Shown here in pieces: positions 18,440-26,590 of a DNA stretch of 64,000 bases. This DNA is from Anaerohalosphaeraceae bacterium. GTDB taxonomy: Bacteria > Planctomycetota > Phycisphaerae > Sedimentisphaerales > Anaerohalosphaeraceae. The stretch covers positions 62,001-126,000 of the forward strand of contig DAOSUR010000005.1 of NCBI GenBank assembly GCA_035378985.1, given 5' to 3'. Position 1 is the first letter of the stretch. The number at the start of each line of letters is the position of its first letter. The translations under genes were made by a program, and so were the position numbers. Below the pieces are notes generated by a model that saw only the letters and a program-made list of their open reading frames with translations, was not told the origin of the DNA and made no database searches.

Positions 18440-20019
18440 TCCACCCGGCGAATCCGAACCGCCATATAAGGCCTTCCCGGCAGCGGCACCGTACGCCCCG
18501 CTTTGTCCACAAACATATAATTGTCTCGTTTCTTGACTTCAAAGACGCCGTCCACGGCCGTAATTGTCATAGTCCAGGTATCAATCACCTCCGTCCGAAA
18601 CTTCATCCCTTCCGAAAGCCCCGCTCGATATAATTCAAACGGCCATTCCGAAAGGGACTGTCGGCCGAAATACCCCAAGTAGTATTCCCCGCGTTTGCCT
18701 GCAAACGGATAATTCTGCCACTTATCAATCGGCTCCAGCCCTCCCGACGGCCCTTCTTCCAAAATCTTCCGCAGAAAAGCAATCCGCGGCGGGCTCTGCC
18801 CCCGCAGAACGCCGCCCTTGGCCCACCAGATCTCATCCTTCGGGTCCAGATAGGTCTCGCCGTGTCCGACATACGTGCCTGCAATCGTCCCCTCCCAAAA
18901 CCGGAGAACCATCTCCTCCGCAGAAAGATTCCCCCACCGCTGCGGCAGATTGCCCTCATATTTCACTTCATCAAACACAATCGGCTTGACATAGACATCC
19001 CGATACAGAACCGCCCGCCCGAAGTCCTCCACCGCCGAGCCGTTCTGGATGCTCGCATGCGTCACCCAGGGTTTCGTATGATTGTAAAGAACCGTGCCGT
19101 TGTGAATCGAACGCAGATGCTCATACGGATCGCAGCGCTGCACAATCTGGAAAAAGCGGTCCCAATCCTCCGGCGTTTTCTCATCCATAAAATCAAACTC
19201 ATTGGCCAGCGACCACCACACATTCCGAAAGGCCGCCAGCCGCGCCACCACATATCGAAGGTAGCGGTCATCCGCCTCCTTCGGCATCCGGTCAAATCCC
19301 CAATGCCCTTCATCATACGGATGAAACAGAATCAGGTCCGCCTCAATCCCCATTTCACCGAGCTGCTGAATCCGTTTTTCCAGATGACGGAAAAAGGCCG
19401 GATTGAACCGCGTAAAATCCCACCGGGACGGCGGCGTGCCCTCAAACGGATACAGCAGCGGTTCGCTTCGATTGTAGGCATACCATTTGGGGAACACGCA
19501 GAAGCGGATTTTATTGAAAGGCGATTCCGCCAGCGTCTTTAACGTCTGCTCCTGAAGCTCCATCGGCTGATGGATCCAGGCATAACAGGTTGTTCCAACC
19601 GGCCGATACGGAGTCCCGTCCGCATAGGCAAAATGAAACGTGTGGGCAACCCGAACCGGCCCATGATTGCCCCTGCCCGGCTCAACCGCCTTCACGGTGC
19701 CGGTTTTCCCCGTCAGCTGCGGCCGATTGCTCTGTGTCGTATAGGTCCACTCTCCCACGCCCGGAGGACTGAACCGAATGCGGTATATCCCGTCCCCGTC
19801 ATAAAAGCCCGAAACCGTCACCGTCTTATCCCCCTGCCGAAAGGCCGCCGTCAGCTCCACATCCGCAAACGGATTCCCATCGGCAGGTCCCGCAAACGAT
19901 GCCTCAAAGACGCCCCACTGCTCCACGGTGACGGGCTGTCCCCACCCGCTGATTCCCATAAACCCAACCAGCAGCACAGCCGTCATATACCGGATTGTCT
20001 TTGGCACGTTCTTCCGCAA
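18436..20019 (-). CDS. DUF5060/DUF4038/DUF5605-type putative glycoside hydrolase, secreted
   Basis: 527 residues. The start is a TTG: AGGAGAG lies seven bases upstream, whereas the next candidate (GTG, codon 5) is worse placed. A signal peptide ('YMTAVLLVGFMGISGWG') precedes the same domain order as 3362-4930: DUF5060 ('VEQWGVFEASFAG', 'GFYDGDGIYRIRF'), a DUF4038-type barrel ('NVWWSLANEFDFMD', 'KPIVFDEVKYEGNLPQRWG') and a C-terminal domain ending 'LPGRPYMAVRIRRVE'. Conserved Glu residues in 'LANEF' and 'FDEVKYEG' suggest catalysis. Activity is unknown; related proteins act on apiose- or rhamnose-rich glycans. Confidence 0.8.
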   Translation of the reverse strand: MRKNVPKTIRYMTAVLLVGFMGISGWGQPVTVEQWGVFEASFAGPADGNPFADVELTAAFRQGDKTVTVSGFYDGDGIYRIRFSPPGVGEWTYTTQSNRPQLTGKTGTVKAVEPGRGNHGPVRVAHTFHFAYADGTPYRPVGTTCYAWIHQPMELQEQTLKTLAESPFNKIRFCVFPKWYAYNRSEPLLYPFEGTPPSRWDFTRFNPAFFRHLEKRIQQLGEMGIEADLILFHPYDEGHWGFDRMPKEADDRYLRYVVARLAAFRNVWWSLANEFDFMDEKTPEDWDRFFQIVQRCDPYEHLRSIHNGTVLYNHTKPWVTHASIQNGSAVEDFGRAVLYRDVYVKPIVFDEVKYEGNLPQRWGNLSAEEMVLRFWEGTIAGTYVGHGETYLDPKDEIWWAKGGVLRGQSPPRIAFLRKILEEGPSGGLEPIDKWQNYPFAGKRGEYYLGYFGRQSLSEWPFELYRAGLSEGMKFRTEVIDTWTMTITAVDGVFEVKKRDNYMFVDKAGRTVPLPGRPYMAVRIRRVE

Positions 20020-20042
20020 AATGGTTTCTCTCCTGCTCGCCT

Positions 20043-21467
20043 TTACCGGTGATAATACAAATCCCAGCCCAGATATTTACAAACCGCCTCCTGGAGAACC
20101 TGTGCACAATGAGACCGCGCCATTGCCACATGATGCTCAAATCCGTTTTGGCAGATATGCCTCAGCAGGGCTCTCAGATTGTCCACCTGACAGACCGCAA
20201 TGCCTCCATCCATCCCGAACGAATCATCGGTAAACCGCCCTTCTCCCAGGTACGACTTGATTCGGCCCTTCGTATCATCGGTGGAAATCCGGAAATACGT
20301 CATCGGCCCCGGTGCCACCTTGCCCTTAACGGCCCCGAAACATCGTTCACGGTCCAGAACCGTTCCCAACACATCCAGCTTGGAAATCTCAATCTCATTT
20401 CCCATAAACGACTTGGGATAATTGCTGCAGTGCGTGCAGACGCATTTATCCTGCTCCTGACCGAAATTGTTGTTCCAGTCCAGCAGGGCCGGAATGGAGC
20501 CGCCGGCCAGCAGCAGGGCCGCCATCGAAACCGCTCCCGTCACATCCGTTTCACAGGCGCTGGGAAGATTCCGCTCCCCCATCATCGACATTGACAGACA
20601 CGTCGCACACCCATAGTGATTTTCAATGGAGTTCCAGCACTGAATCGCACTGGCATCCAGTTCATACTCCTCCATCAGCGCATCAAACACCACCGACAAT
20701 TTCGCCTGCCGAAGCACACTCTCCGGCTCCACATCCGCCGGAATCCGCCCATACTTCCGAATGGCTGCCAGCTTATTTTTGACCGCCGCAGACTGCGAAT
20801 CGATTGTCTGGGCCCGCGCTATCACCTCCGACAGGTCCACGGGAACGACCGTAATCCCCGCCGCCTGCAGGATTTTTTCACTGAATCGAACCGTTTGAAA
20901 GACCCACGGACGCGTCCCGAACGCCCCGACCCGCAGCGTCCGGAGTCCCTTGACTACCCGGCACACCGATGCAAAAAACCGGATATCCTGCTTAAAAATG
21001 TCACTGTCGATATCGCACGTATGCTCCGTGGTGTCCGTAAAGGGAATCTGATACTGATACAGATTGTTACAGACCGAAATCTTGCCGCAGAAGGCATCCC
21101 GCCGGCTTTTCACATCCACCTTGTCAACTTCATCATTGCACGCCTGAACCAGAACCGGCACCTTCAAATCCGCAAGCTTCAGGGTTTCTGCGACCCCCAA
21201 TTCATCCCCGAAATTAGGCAGGATGACAAGAATTCCGTCAATGTCATCCCGCCTGGCCTTAAAAAGCTCCGCACAAATCTTGGCATCCGCCCGCGTCTCA
21301 ATCGCCCCGGCCTTCGTCGCCTTCGCATCCGGTATTACGGCTCCGTATCCCAGCTCCTGAAGCACCGAAAGCACCTTTTTCCGCTGCCCCACAGCCAGCT
21401 GGGCATTAAAAATATTCCGGGTCCCTACGATGACCCCAAAGGTAATTTTCTTTTGCATGATTTTCAT
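20043..21467 (-). CDS. L-fucose/L-arabinose-type sugar isomerase family protein
   Basis: 474 residues of the COG2407-like aldose-ketose isomerase family. The characteristic central block is present: 'AIQCWNSIENHYGCATCLSMSMMGE', 'ACETDVTGAVSMAALLLAGG' and 'LLDWNNNFG'. The Glu and Asp residues in these blocks match metal-binding positions of FucI-like enzymes. AAGGA lies six bases before the ATG. It heads the minus-strand locus, with kinase and transketolase genes downstream, so conversion of a liberated aldose (L-fucose, L-arabinose or similar) to a ketose is the natural reading. The exact sugar is not determinable; the C-terminal cysteine-rich stretch ('KCVCTHCSNYP') is worth noting. Confidence 0.8.
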   Translation of the reverse strand: MKIMQKKITFGVIVGTRNIFNAQLAVGQRKKVLSVLQELGYGAVIPDAKATKAGAIETRADAKICAELFKARRDDIDGILVILPNFGDELGVAETLKLADLKVPVLVQACNDEVDKVDVKSRRDAFCGKISVCNNLYQYQIPFTDTTEHTCDIDSDIFKQDIRFFASVCRVVKGLRTLRVGAFGTRPWVFQTVRFSEKILQAAGITVVPVDLSEVIARAQTIDSQSAAVKNKLAAIRKYGRIPADVEPESVLRQAKLSVVFDALMEEYELDASAIQCWNSIENHYGCATCLSMSMMGERNLPSACETDVTGAVSMAALLLAGGSIPALLDWNNNFGQEQDKCVCTHCSNYPKSFMGNEIEISKLDVLGTVLDRERCFGAVKGKVAPGPMTYFRISTDDTKGRIKSYLGEGRFTDDSFGMDGGIAVCQVDNLRALLRHICQNGFEHHVAMARSHCAQVLQEAVCKYLGWDLYYHR

Positions 21468-21860
21468 AGAGTGTCCTTAACGCTGATTTCCTTTATCTCA
21501 AGCCGCACCGACAAAAAACTCATCCTGCTCGAAAAACAAAAAATGGACAGCAGGCAGCGACTTTATTGTAAGCTTTTCTTTTCAAAGAACTTACTTATTT
21601 TTAAAAAGAAAGAAAACCTCAAATTTCGGCCGAAGGCCGATTCCTCCATTTTCCCTTTTGACTCTTTTGCCTCCCGAAACAAGCCGCTGTTTGCCGGCGC
21701 AAAAATCAAAACTCCCTTTCTGGAAGGGTATCTATGTCGAAAACATCGTATTTACAAGTCTTGTTTACAGCTTGCTCCCAATTATCCGCTATCATAATAA
21801 TGTTGAAATACAATATATTCCTCCTTGATTTGAGAAATAACTTATCGTATATTTAGGTCC
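21468..21860. promoter_or_regulatory. AT-rich divergent regulatory interval
   Basis: 393 bases between two divergent transcription units (isomerase locus leftward, AraC regulator rightward). It becomes very AT-rich towards the AraC start. No protein-coding frame is convincing. I see no clean -35/-10 pair; weak candidates near 21770-21800 are not worth calling. Position makes it the likely operator region for the AraC protein. Confidence 0.4.
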
Positions 21861-22736
21861 ATGAAACACTTCAATCCCAATCGAAAAGAGTTCACACCGT
21901 ATGGGTTCACGTGTGAAATGTGGGAACCCATGTTAATGAGCCGTCCCGACAAACACTCCGAAATCGAGATAAACTTTTTTGAAAAAGGAACACTAACCTA
22001 TCTTTTTTGGGGAGAACGCGTGTCCATCCAAGGCGGAAGTCTTGCCCTGTTTTGGGCGGCCGTCCCCCATCAAATTGTCGATTTTTCAAAACTCAAATCA
22101 TACTATGTGATTACAATTCCGCTGCCCTGGATGCTCAGCTGGGGAATGCCCGAGAAATTCGCCTCGCAGATTCTGAACGGACGGATTTTACAGGAGCCCC
22201 AGCCCTCCTCTGCGGTCAACGATAAACATCTGTTCGAACAATGGTTTCAGGATATCAATCAGAACACCGCATCCACTCGGGAAATCGTCCTGCTGGAAAT
22301 CAAAGCCCGTCTGCTGCGTATGGCTTTGAACCTGGACAACAGCAAAAACCTCCCCGATTCCCCCGTCTCCAAAAGCTCCATCCGCCACGTCGGGGCCCAA
22401 AACTTCAGCAAAATTGAAACGATGGCCCGATTTATCGCCCAGCACTATACCGAACCGATTCACCTGGCCGATGTCGCCGCCGCCGTGGACCTGCATCCGG
22501 ACTATGCGGCCTACGCCTTCAAAAAAACCTTCGGCATCACCATTAACAACTTTGTCATTCAGCACCGCGTCCAGCATGCCCAGCGTCTGCTGGTCACAAC
22601 CAACAAAAAAGTGCTGGATATCGCTTTCGAATCCGGCTTTAACTCATTGAGCCGATTTAATACTTCCTTCAAAGAACTCTGTCACTGCACACCCAGAGAG
22701 TATCGCGAAGCGCATCAACTCACGGAGGGCTCCTGA
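21861..22736 (+). CDS. AraC-family transcriptional regulator
   Basis: 291 residues. An N-terminal cupin-like sensing domain ('HSEIEINFFEKGTLTYLFWGERVSIQGGSLALFWAAVPHQI') is followed by a C-terminal double helix-turn-helix (about 190-285: 'IHLADVAAAVDLHPDYAAYAFKKTFGITINNFV', then 'VLDIAFESGFNSLSRFNTSFKELCHCTPREYR'). This is the standard AraC/XylS layout, with a sugar or glycoside probably bound by the cupin. Its divergent placement from the isomerase locus and its position just before a secreted glycan-active protein suggest it controls both. The ribosome site is weak (TTTAGG). Confidence 0.9.
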   Translation: MKHFNPNRKEFTPYGFTCEMWEPMLMSRPDKHSEIEINFFEKGTLTYLFWGERVSIQGGSLALFWAAVPHQIVDFSKLKSYYVITIPLPWMLSWGMPEKFASQILNGRILQEPQPSSAVNDKHLFEQWFQDINQNTASTREIVLLEIKARLLRMALNLDNSKNLPDSPVSKSSIRHVGAQNFSKIETMARFIAQHYTEPIHLADVAAAVDLHPDYAAYAFKKTFGITINNFVIQHRVQHAQRLLVTTNKKVLDIAFESGFNSLSRFNTSFKELCHCTPREYREAHQLTEGS

Positions 22737-22789
22737 ACCCCCTCAGCCGCATCAGTTAATAAAAAATACAAATCCAAAGGCAAACAGCA

Positions 22790-25465
22790 ATGAAACAATG
22801 GTTCTTTACGGCAGTGATTGGTTTTGTCTTGAGCGGTGCAGCAGTCCTTGCGGCGGAAACCCAAACACCCGCCGGTCAGGAAAAGACTGCCGCCTTGTCC
22901 ATTGAAATTGAGGGACAGCCCTCCCCCCGGCTCCTGTATGCCTCCCAGCGGCTGCAGGAAAGTCTGAGCCGATTCGGCCCCGCCCGCATTCTTCTTGCCG
23001 GCGGCAGACTAGACAAAATCGAAGGCGGCAGAAGCCCCGAGGGTTTTCATCTGTACCGGGATGAGAAAGGCACCTACTGCATCCGCGGCTTCGGCGATTC
23101 CGGTGCCCTCTATGGTGCCCTCGAGCTCATCGACCGGGTCAACGAAGCAGGTCGATGGCCGCAAACCCTCGACATCACCGATGCACCCGACTTCCGTCTT
23201 CGCGGCCCCTGTATCGGAATGCAGCTGACCTATATCCTGCCGGGCCGGGAAACCTATGAATATCCCTACACGCCGGATTACTTCCCCTTCTTTTACGACA
23301 AGGACCAGTGGCTGGAGTTCCTCGACTTCCTCGTGGACAACCGGATGAACACCCTGTACCTGTGGAACGGCCATCCCTTCGCCTCCCTGGTCAAACTCGA
23401 GGACTACCCGTATGCCCTCGAAGTCTCGGAGGAAGTCTATCAGCGCAACGCAGAGATGTATCGTTTCCTGACAGAGGAGGCGGACAAACGCGGCATCTGG
23501 GTCATCCAGATGTTCTACAACATCTTCGTCTCCAAACCCTTTGCCGAACACCACAGCATCCCCACGCAGCATGCCGCCCCCACCCCGCTGATTGCCGACT
23601 ACAACCGAAAATCCATCACCCAGTTCATCAAAACCTACCCCCACGTGGGACTGCTGGTCTGTCTGGGCGAGGCCCTGCGCGGACAGGAAAACCAGGAGGC
23701 CTGGCTGAACGAAACCATTATCCCCGCCGTCAAAGACGCCATGGCCGCCCTCGGCAAAACGGAAGAACCCCCGATTCTCATCCGGGCCCACACCATCGGA
23801 GACGTTCGCCACCTGATGGAATCTGCTCTCAAACACTACTCCAATCTCTACACCATGGCCAAGTACAACGGCGAATCCCTCACCACCTACGAGCCGCGAG
23901 GACGCTGGCAGCAGGTGCATCTGGATATGAGCCGTCTCGGGTCCGCCCATGTGGTTAACATCCATCTGCTTTCCAATCTGGAGCCCTTCCGCTACGGGGC
24001 AACAGATTTTATCCGCCGCTGCGTGCTGGCCTGCCGAGAGCGTCTGGGAGCGCAGGGTGTACACCTGTACCCCCTGACCTACTGGGACTGGCCTTATTCC
24101 CCCGACAAAACCAGTCCGTACCTCAAGCAGATTCAGCGGGACTGGATTTGGTTTGAGGCCTGGGCCCGTTATTTATGGCGGATGGACCGGGATCCCCAGC
24201 AGGACCGGCAGTACTGGCTCCGGCGGCTGACCGACCGCTACGGAACCCCGCAGGCGGCCGAATGCATCCTGACGGCCTACAATGAATCCGGATACTGCGC
24301 TCCCCTGCTGCTCCGGCGCTTCGGCATCACCGAAGGCAACCGCCAGACCCTCTCGCTGGGGATGTTCCTCGATCAGCTGGTCAATCCCAAACCCTATAAC
24401 CCCGTCAGCGGCCTGTGGGAATGGTTTGCCCCGCCCGGCGAACGGCTGGAGGAGTATGCCCGAAAGGAATGGGCCGGCGAACCCCACGAAGGCGAAACCC
24501 CGATTACAGTCATTGAAGAAGCCGTCCGCCGCTCCGAGGCAGCTGTGCAGGCGGTTGAAAAAGCGGCTCCCTCCGTCACCCGCAATCGGGACGAGTTCGA
24601 ACGGCTTCGAAATGACATCGCCTGCATCGACCTGATGAGCCGGTTCTATGCCGAGAAGGTCCGGGCTGCTATCCTGGTGCTGGATTATAATTACAGCCGC
24701 AATCCGGACCGCATGCGCAAGGCCGAAGAACACCTCAAAAAAAGCCTCGAATTCTACCGGGCTCTCACGGAACGGACCGCCCGATTCTACCGCTACGCCA
24801 ACAGTCTCCAAACGGGCCACCGCCGCATCCCCATTCGGGGAATGAAGGGCGATTCCCCCTACTACTATCACTGGGAGCACATGCTGCCGCTCTACGAGAA
24901 GGAACTCCAGGAGTTTCAGGCACGCCTGGCCGAACTGTCCGACGGCAAACCGCAGACCGTTCAAAACATCCCCCGGCTTCAGGGCGTCCCCTTTGAACTC
25001 CTCAGCAAAGACTGCCAAACTTACGAAGTGCGTATCGGCGCCAAACCCTTCCTCGACCGCGAGTACCGCATCCTCCAGCTGGCGCAGGAGCTCGAAGGCC
25101 TCACCGGCATCCGTCTGTCCCATACAGCAGGCAAAAACGGTCAGCTGGGTCCCGTCCGCCTGAAAACCCAAACCCCCGTGCAGATTCTTGTCGGTTATTT
25201 CAATGAAGACCGGTCTATCTGGGCAAAACCGCCCAATCCGGACCTCGACAGTCAGGCCGCCAAATACGGCGGCGTCGAATGCACCCTGCAGAACGCCCTG
25301 CAAATTGAAGAAACGCCGGGGGTTAACATCCATCTCTTCACATTCCCCGCAGGCGAAATTGCCTTCGACCCGCGCAGCCCGGGCAGCTTCCTGATTCTCG
25401 GCATCATCCCGGCCGATGCAAAAGTGCCGCCGCGCGACGCCGGAATCCCGCCGGGACGGATGTGA
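22790..25465 (+). CDS. Large secreted protein, GH67/GH20-like N-terminal and barrel
   Basis: 891 residues with a signal peptide ending near 'VLAAE'. Residues about 35-120 resemble the alpha/beta domain found in front of GH20 and GH67 catalytic barrels ('LLYASQRLQESLSRFG', 'GTYCIRGFGDSGALYGALELID'). A TIM-barrel-like region follows ('FLDFLVDNRMNTLYLWNGH', 'LVCLGEALRGQ', 'ILIRAHTIGD', 'LYPLTYWDWPYSP'), then a long helical part and a C-terminal beta region. I infer a secreted glycoside hydrolase, perhaps acting on uronic acids, but cannot assign a family or catalytic pair. It lies 53 bases after the AraC regulator and converges with the next operon. Confidence 0.6.
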   Translation: MKQWFFTAVIGFVLSGAAVLAAETQTPAGQEKTAALSIEIEGQPSPRLLYASQRLQESLSRFGPARILLAGGRLDKIEGGRSPEGFHLYRDEKGTYCIRGFGDSGALYGALELIDRVNEAGRWPQTLDITDAPDFRLRGPCIGMQLTYILPGRETYEYPYTPDYFPFFYDKDQWLEFLDFLVDNRMNTLYLWNGHPFASLVKLEDYPYALEVSEEVYQRNAEMYRFLTEEADKRGIWVIQMFYNIFVSKPFAEHHSIPTQHAAPTPLIADYNRKSITQFIKTYPHVGLLVCLGEALRGQENQEAWLNETIIPAVKDAMAALGKTEEPPILIRAHTIGDVRHLMESALKHYSNLYTMAKYNGESLTTYEPRGRWQQVHLDMSRLGSAHVVNIHLLSNLEPFRYGATDFIRRCVLACRERLGAQGVHLYPLTYWDWPYSPDKTSPYLKQIQRDWIWFEAWARYLWRMDRDPQQDRQYWLRRLTDRYGTPQAAECILTAYNESGYCAPLLLRRFGITEGNRQTLSLGMFLDQLVNPKPYNPVSGLWEWFAPPGERLEEYARKEWAGEPHEGETPITVIEEAVRRSEAAVQAVEKAAPSVTRNRDEFERLRNDIACIDLMSRFYAEKVRAAILVLDYNYSRNPDRMRKAEEHLKKSLEFYRALTERTARFYRYANSLQTGHRRIPIRGMKGDSPYYYHWEHMLPLYEKELQEFQARLAELSDGKPQTVQNIPRLQGVPFELLSKDCQTYEVRIGAKPFLDREYRILQLAQELEGLTGIRLSHTAGKNGQLGPVRLKTQTPVQILVGYFNEDRSIWAKPPNPDLDSQAAKYGGVECTLQNALQIEETPGVNIHLFTFPAGEIAFDPRSPGSFLILGIIPADAKVPPRDAGIPPGRM

Positions 25466-25475
25466 ACGCATCCCT

Positions 25476-26576
25476 TCAGGTGCGATAGGGTTCTATCTGG
25501 TCGGCAAGTTCTTCCATCTGACGGGCCGTGATGGGCTTTCCGCCGGCCGTGGTAACCGTCAGATACACTCCCTTCGGACCAACGGCATCCAGCAGCGGGA
25601 TCACCTCTTCCGCATCCAGATTGGCCGCCCAGACGGCCTTGCCCGCCCGGAGGATTTTCCTGTACAGGTCATACCAGTGCGGCGAGCCCCCCGGCGGAAC
25701 CTGCGGGTCCGGCGTCCATTCAATCGCCTTTAAGCCCTCAATCGCCAACAGAGAATCCACACACGCCAGACACTGATGCCCGTCCACATGAAACATCGAA
25801 TAATCCAGATACTCCACGGACTGCTTCAGATACGGCACGACAAACTCGTCAAACATCTTCGGAGAAATCATCACCGCCGTATCGCACTGAAGCAGGCCTG
25901 TCTTGCCCGGCCCCCACAGCATAAAATAGCCGAAGGCCATGCTGCCGTCTTCGTCTTTGAGAATCTCATACAAATCGTCAAACACCTGCCGGTACGCCGT
26001 TTCAATCTCCTGCAGCTTCTGATGAACCCACGCCGGACGCTCGAGCATATCCACCAGCAAATCTTCCGTCCCGCGCACCGCCGCCAGCACATCGAGGTTG
26101 GAAATGATCGCAGGCATCCCCACAAAATAATGCCCTCCGCTTCGGGCGGCCGTCGCCCGAAGGACCGCCTTCAGCATCCGGCTGTAAGGGGCATCCGGAT
26201 TGTATCGAAGCGGCGGATGGTTTTCCGGGTCGGCAATGCACGGATGATACCAGATGTTCTCCTTTTCGTACTTCGGGACAGCCCCCAGAAAAGACGCCAG
26301 CGTCACCGTGCCGATATCCGGCCAGGCCACCGGCAGCATATCCGCCGGCCAGACCTTATGCGCCATTTCATAATGAATCCGTTCCGCTACCCGATTCGGG
26401 TCCGTATGGTACTGCTCCGCATCAACCGCCGCCGCAGGCTGAGGAACATCCTCGTGCGGCGGGCCGTCTCCGTCAAGCCCCGTGCCCCAGCTTCCCAGCA
26501 CCAGCCCGCGGCCCGCCCACCAGTCCAGAAAATGCTGACGGGTTTGCGGCCAGTTCGTCTTCCAAAGCGGTTTCAT
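25476..26576 (-). CDS. Uroporphyrinogen decarboxylase (URO-D)-like protein
   Basis: 366 residues from an ATG; a TTG six codons upstream that overlaps the previous stop is possible. The fold marks are those of URO-D/corrinoid methyltransferase barrels: 'YFVGMPAIISNLDVLAAVRGTEDLLVDML', 'SPKMFDEFVVPYLKQSVEYLDYSMFHVDGH' and 'IEWTPDPQVPPGG'. The 'HVDGHQCLACVD' segment gives His and Cys residues where zinc-dependent methyltransferases of this superfamily bind metal. No haem-biosynthesis genes are nearby. It closes a sugar-related operon, as URO-D-like genes of unknown role often do in planctomycetes. True URO-D activity is unlikely. Confidence 0.7.
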   Translation of the reverse strand: MKPLWKTNWPQTRQHFLDWWAGRGLVLGSWGTGLDGDGPPHEDVPQPAAAVDAEQYHTDPNRVAERIHYEMAHKVWPADMLPVAWPDIGTVTLASFLGAVPKYEKENIWYHPCIADPENHPPLRYNPDAPYSRMLKAVLRATAARSGGHYFVGMPAIISNLDVLAAVRGTEDLLVDMLERPAWVHQKLQEIETAYRQVFDDLYEILKDEDGSMAFGYFMLWGPGKTGLLQCDTAVMISPKMFDEFVVPYLKQSVEYLDYSMFHVDGHQCLACVDSLLAIEGLKAIEWTPDPQVPPGGSPHWYDLYRKILRAGKAVWAANLDAEEVIPLLDAVGPKGVYLTVTTAGGKPITARQMEELADQIEPYRT

Positions 26577-26590
26577 AGAAGTCGATTCCG

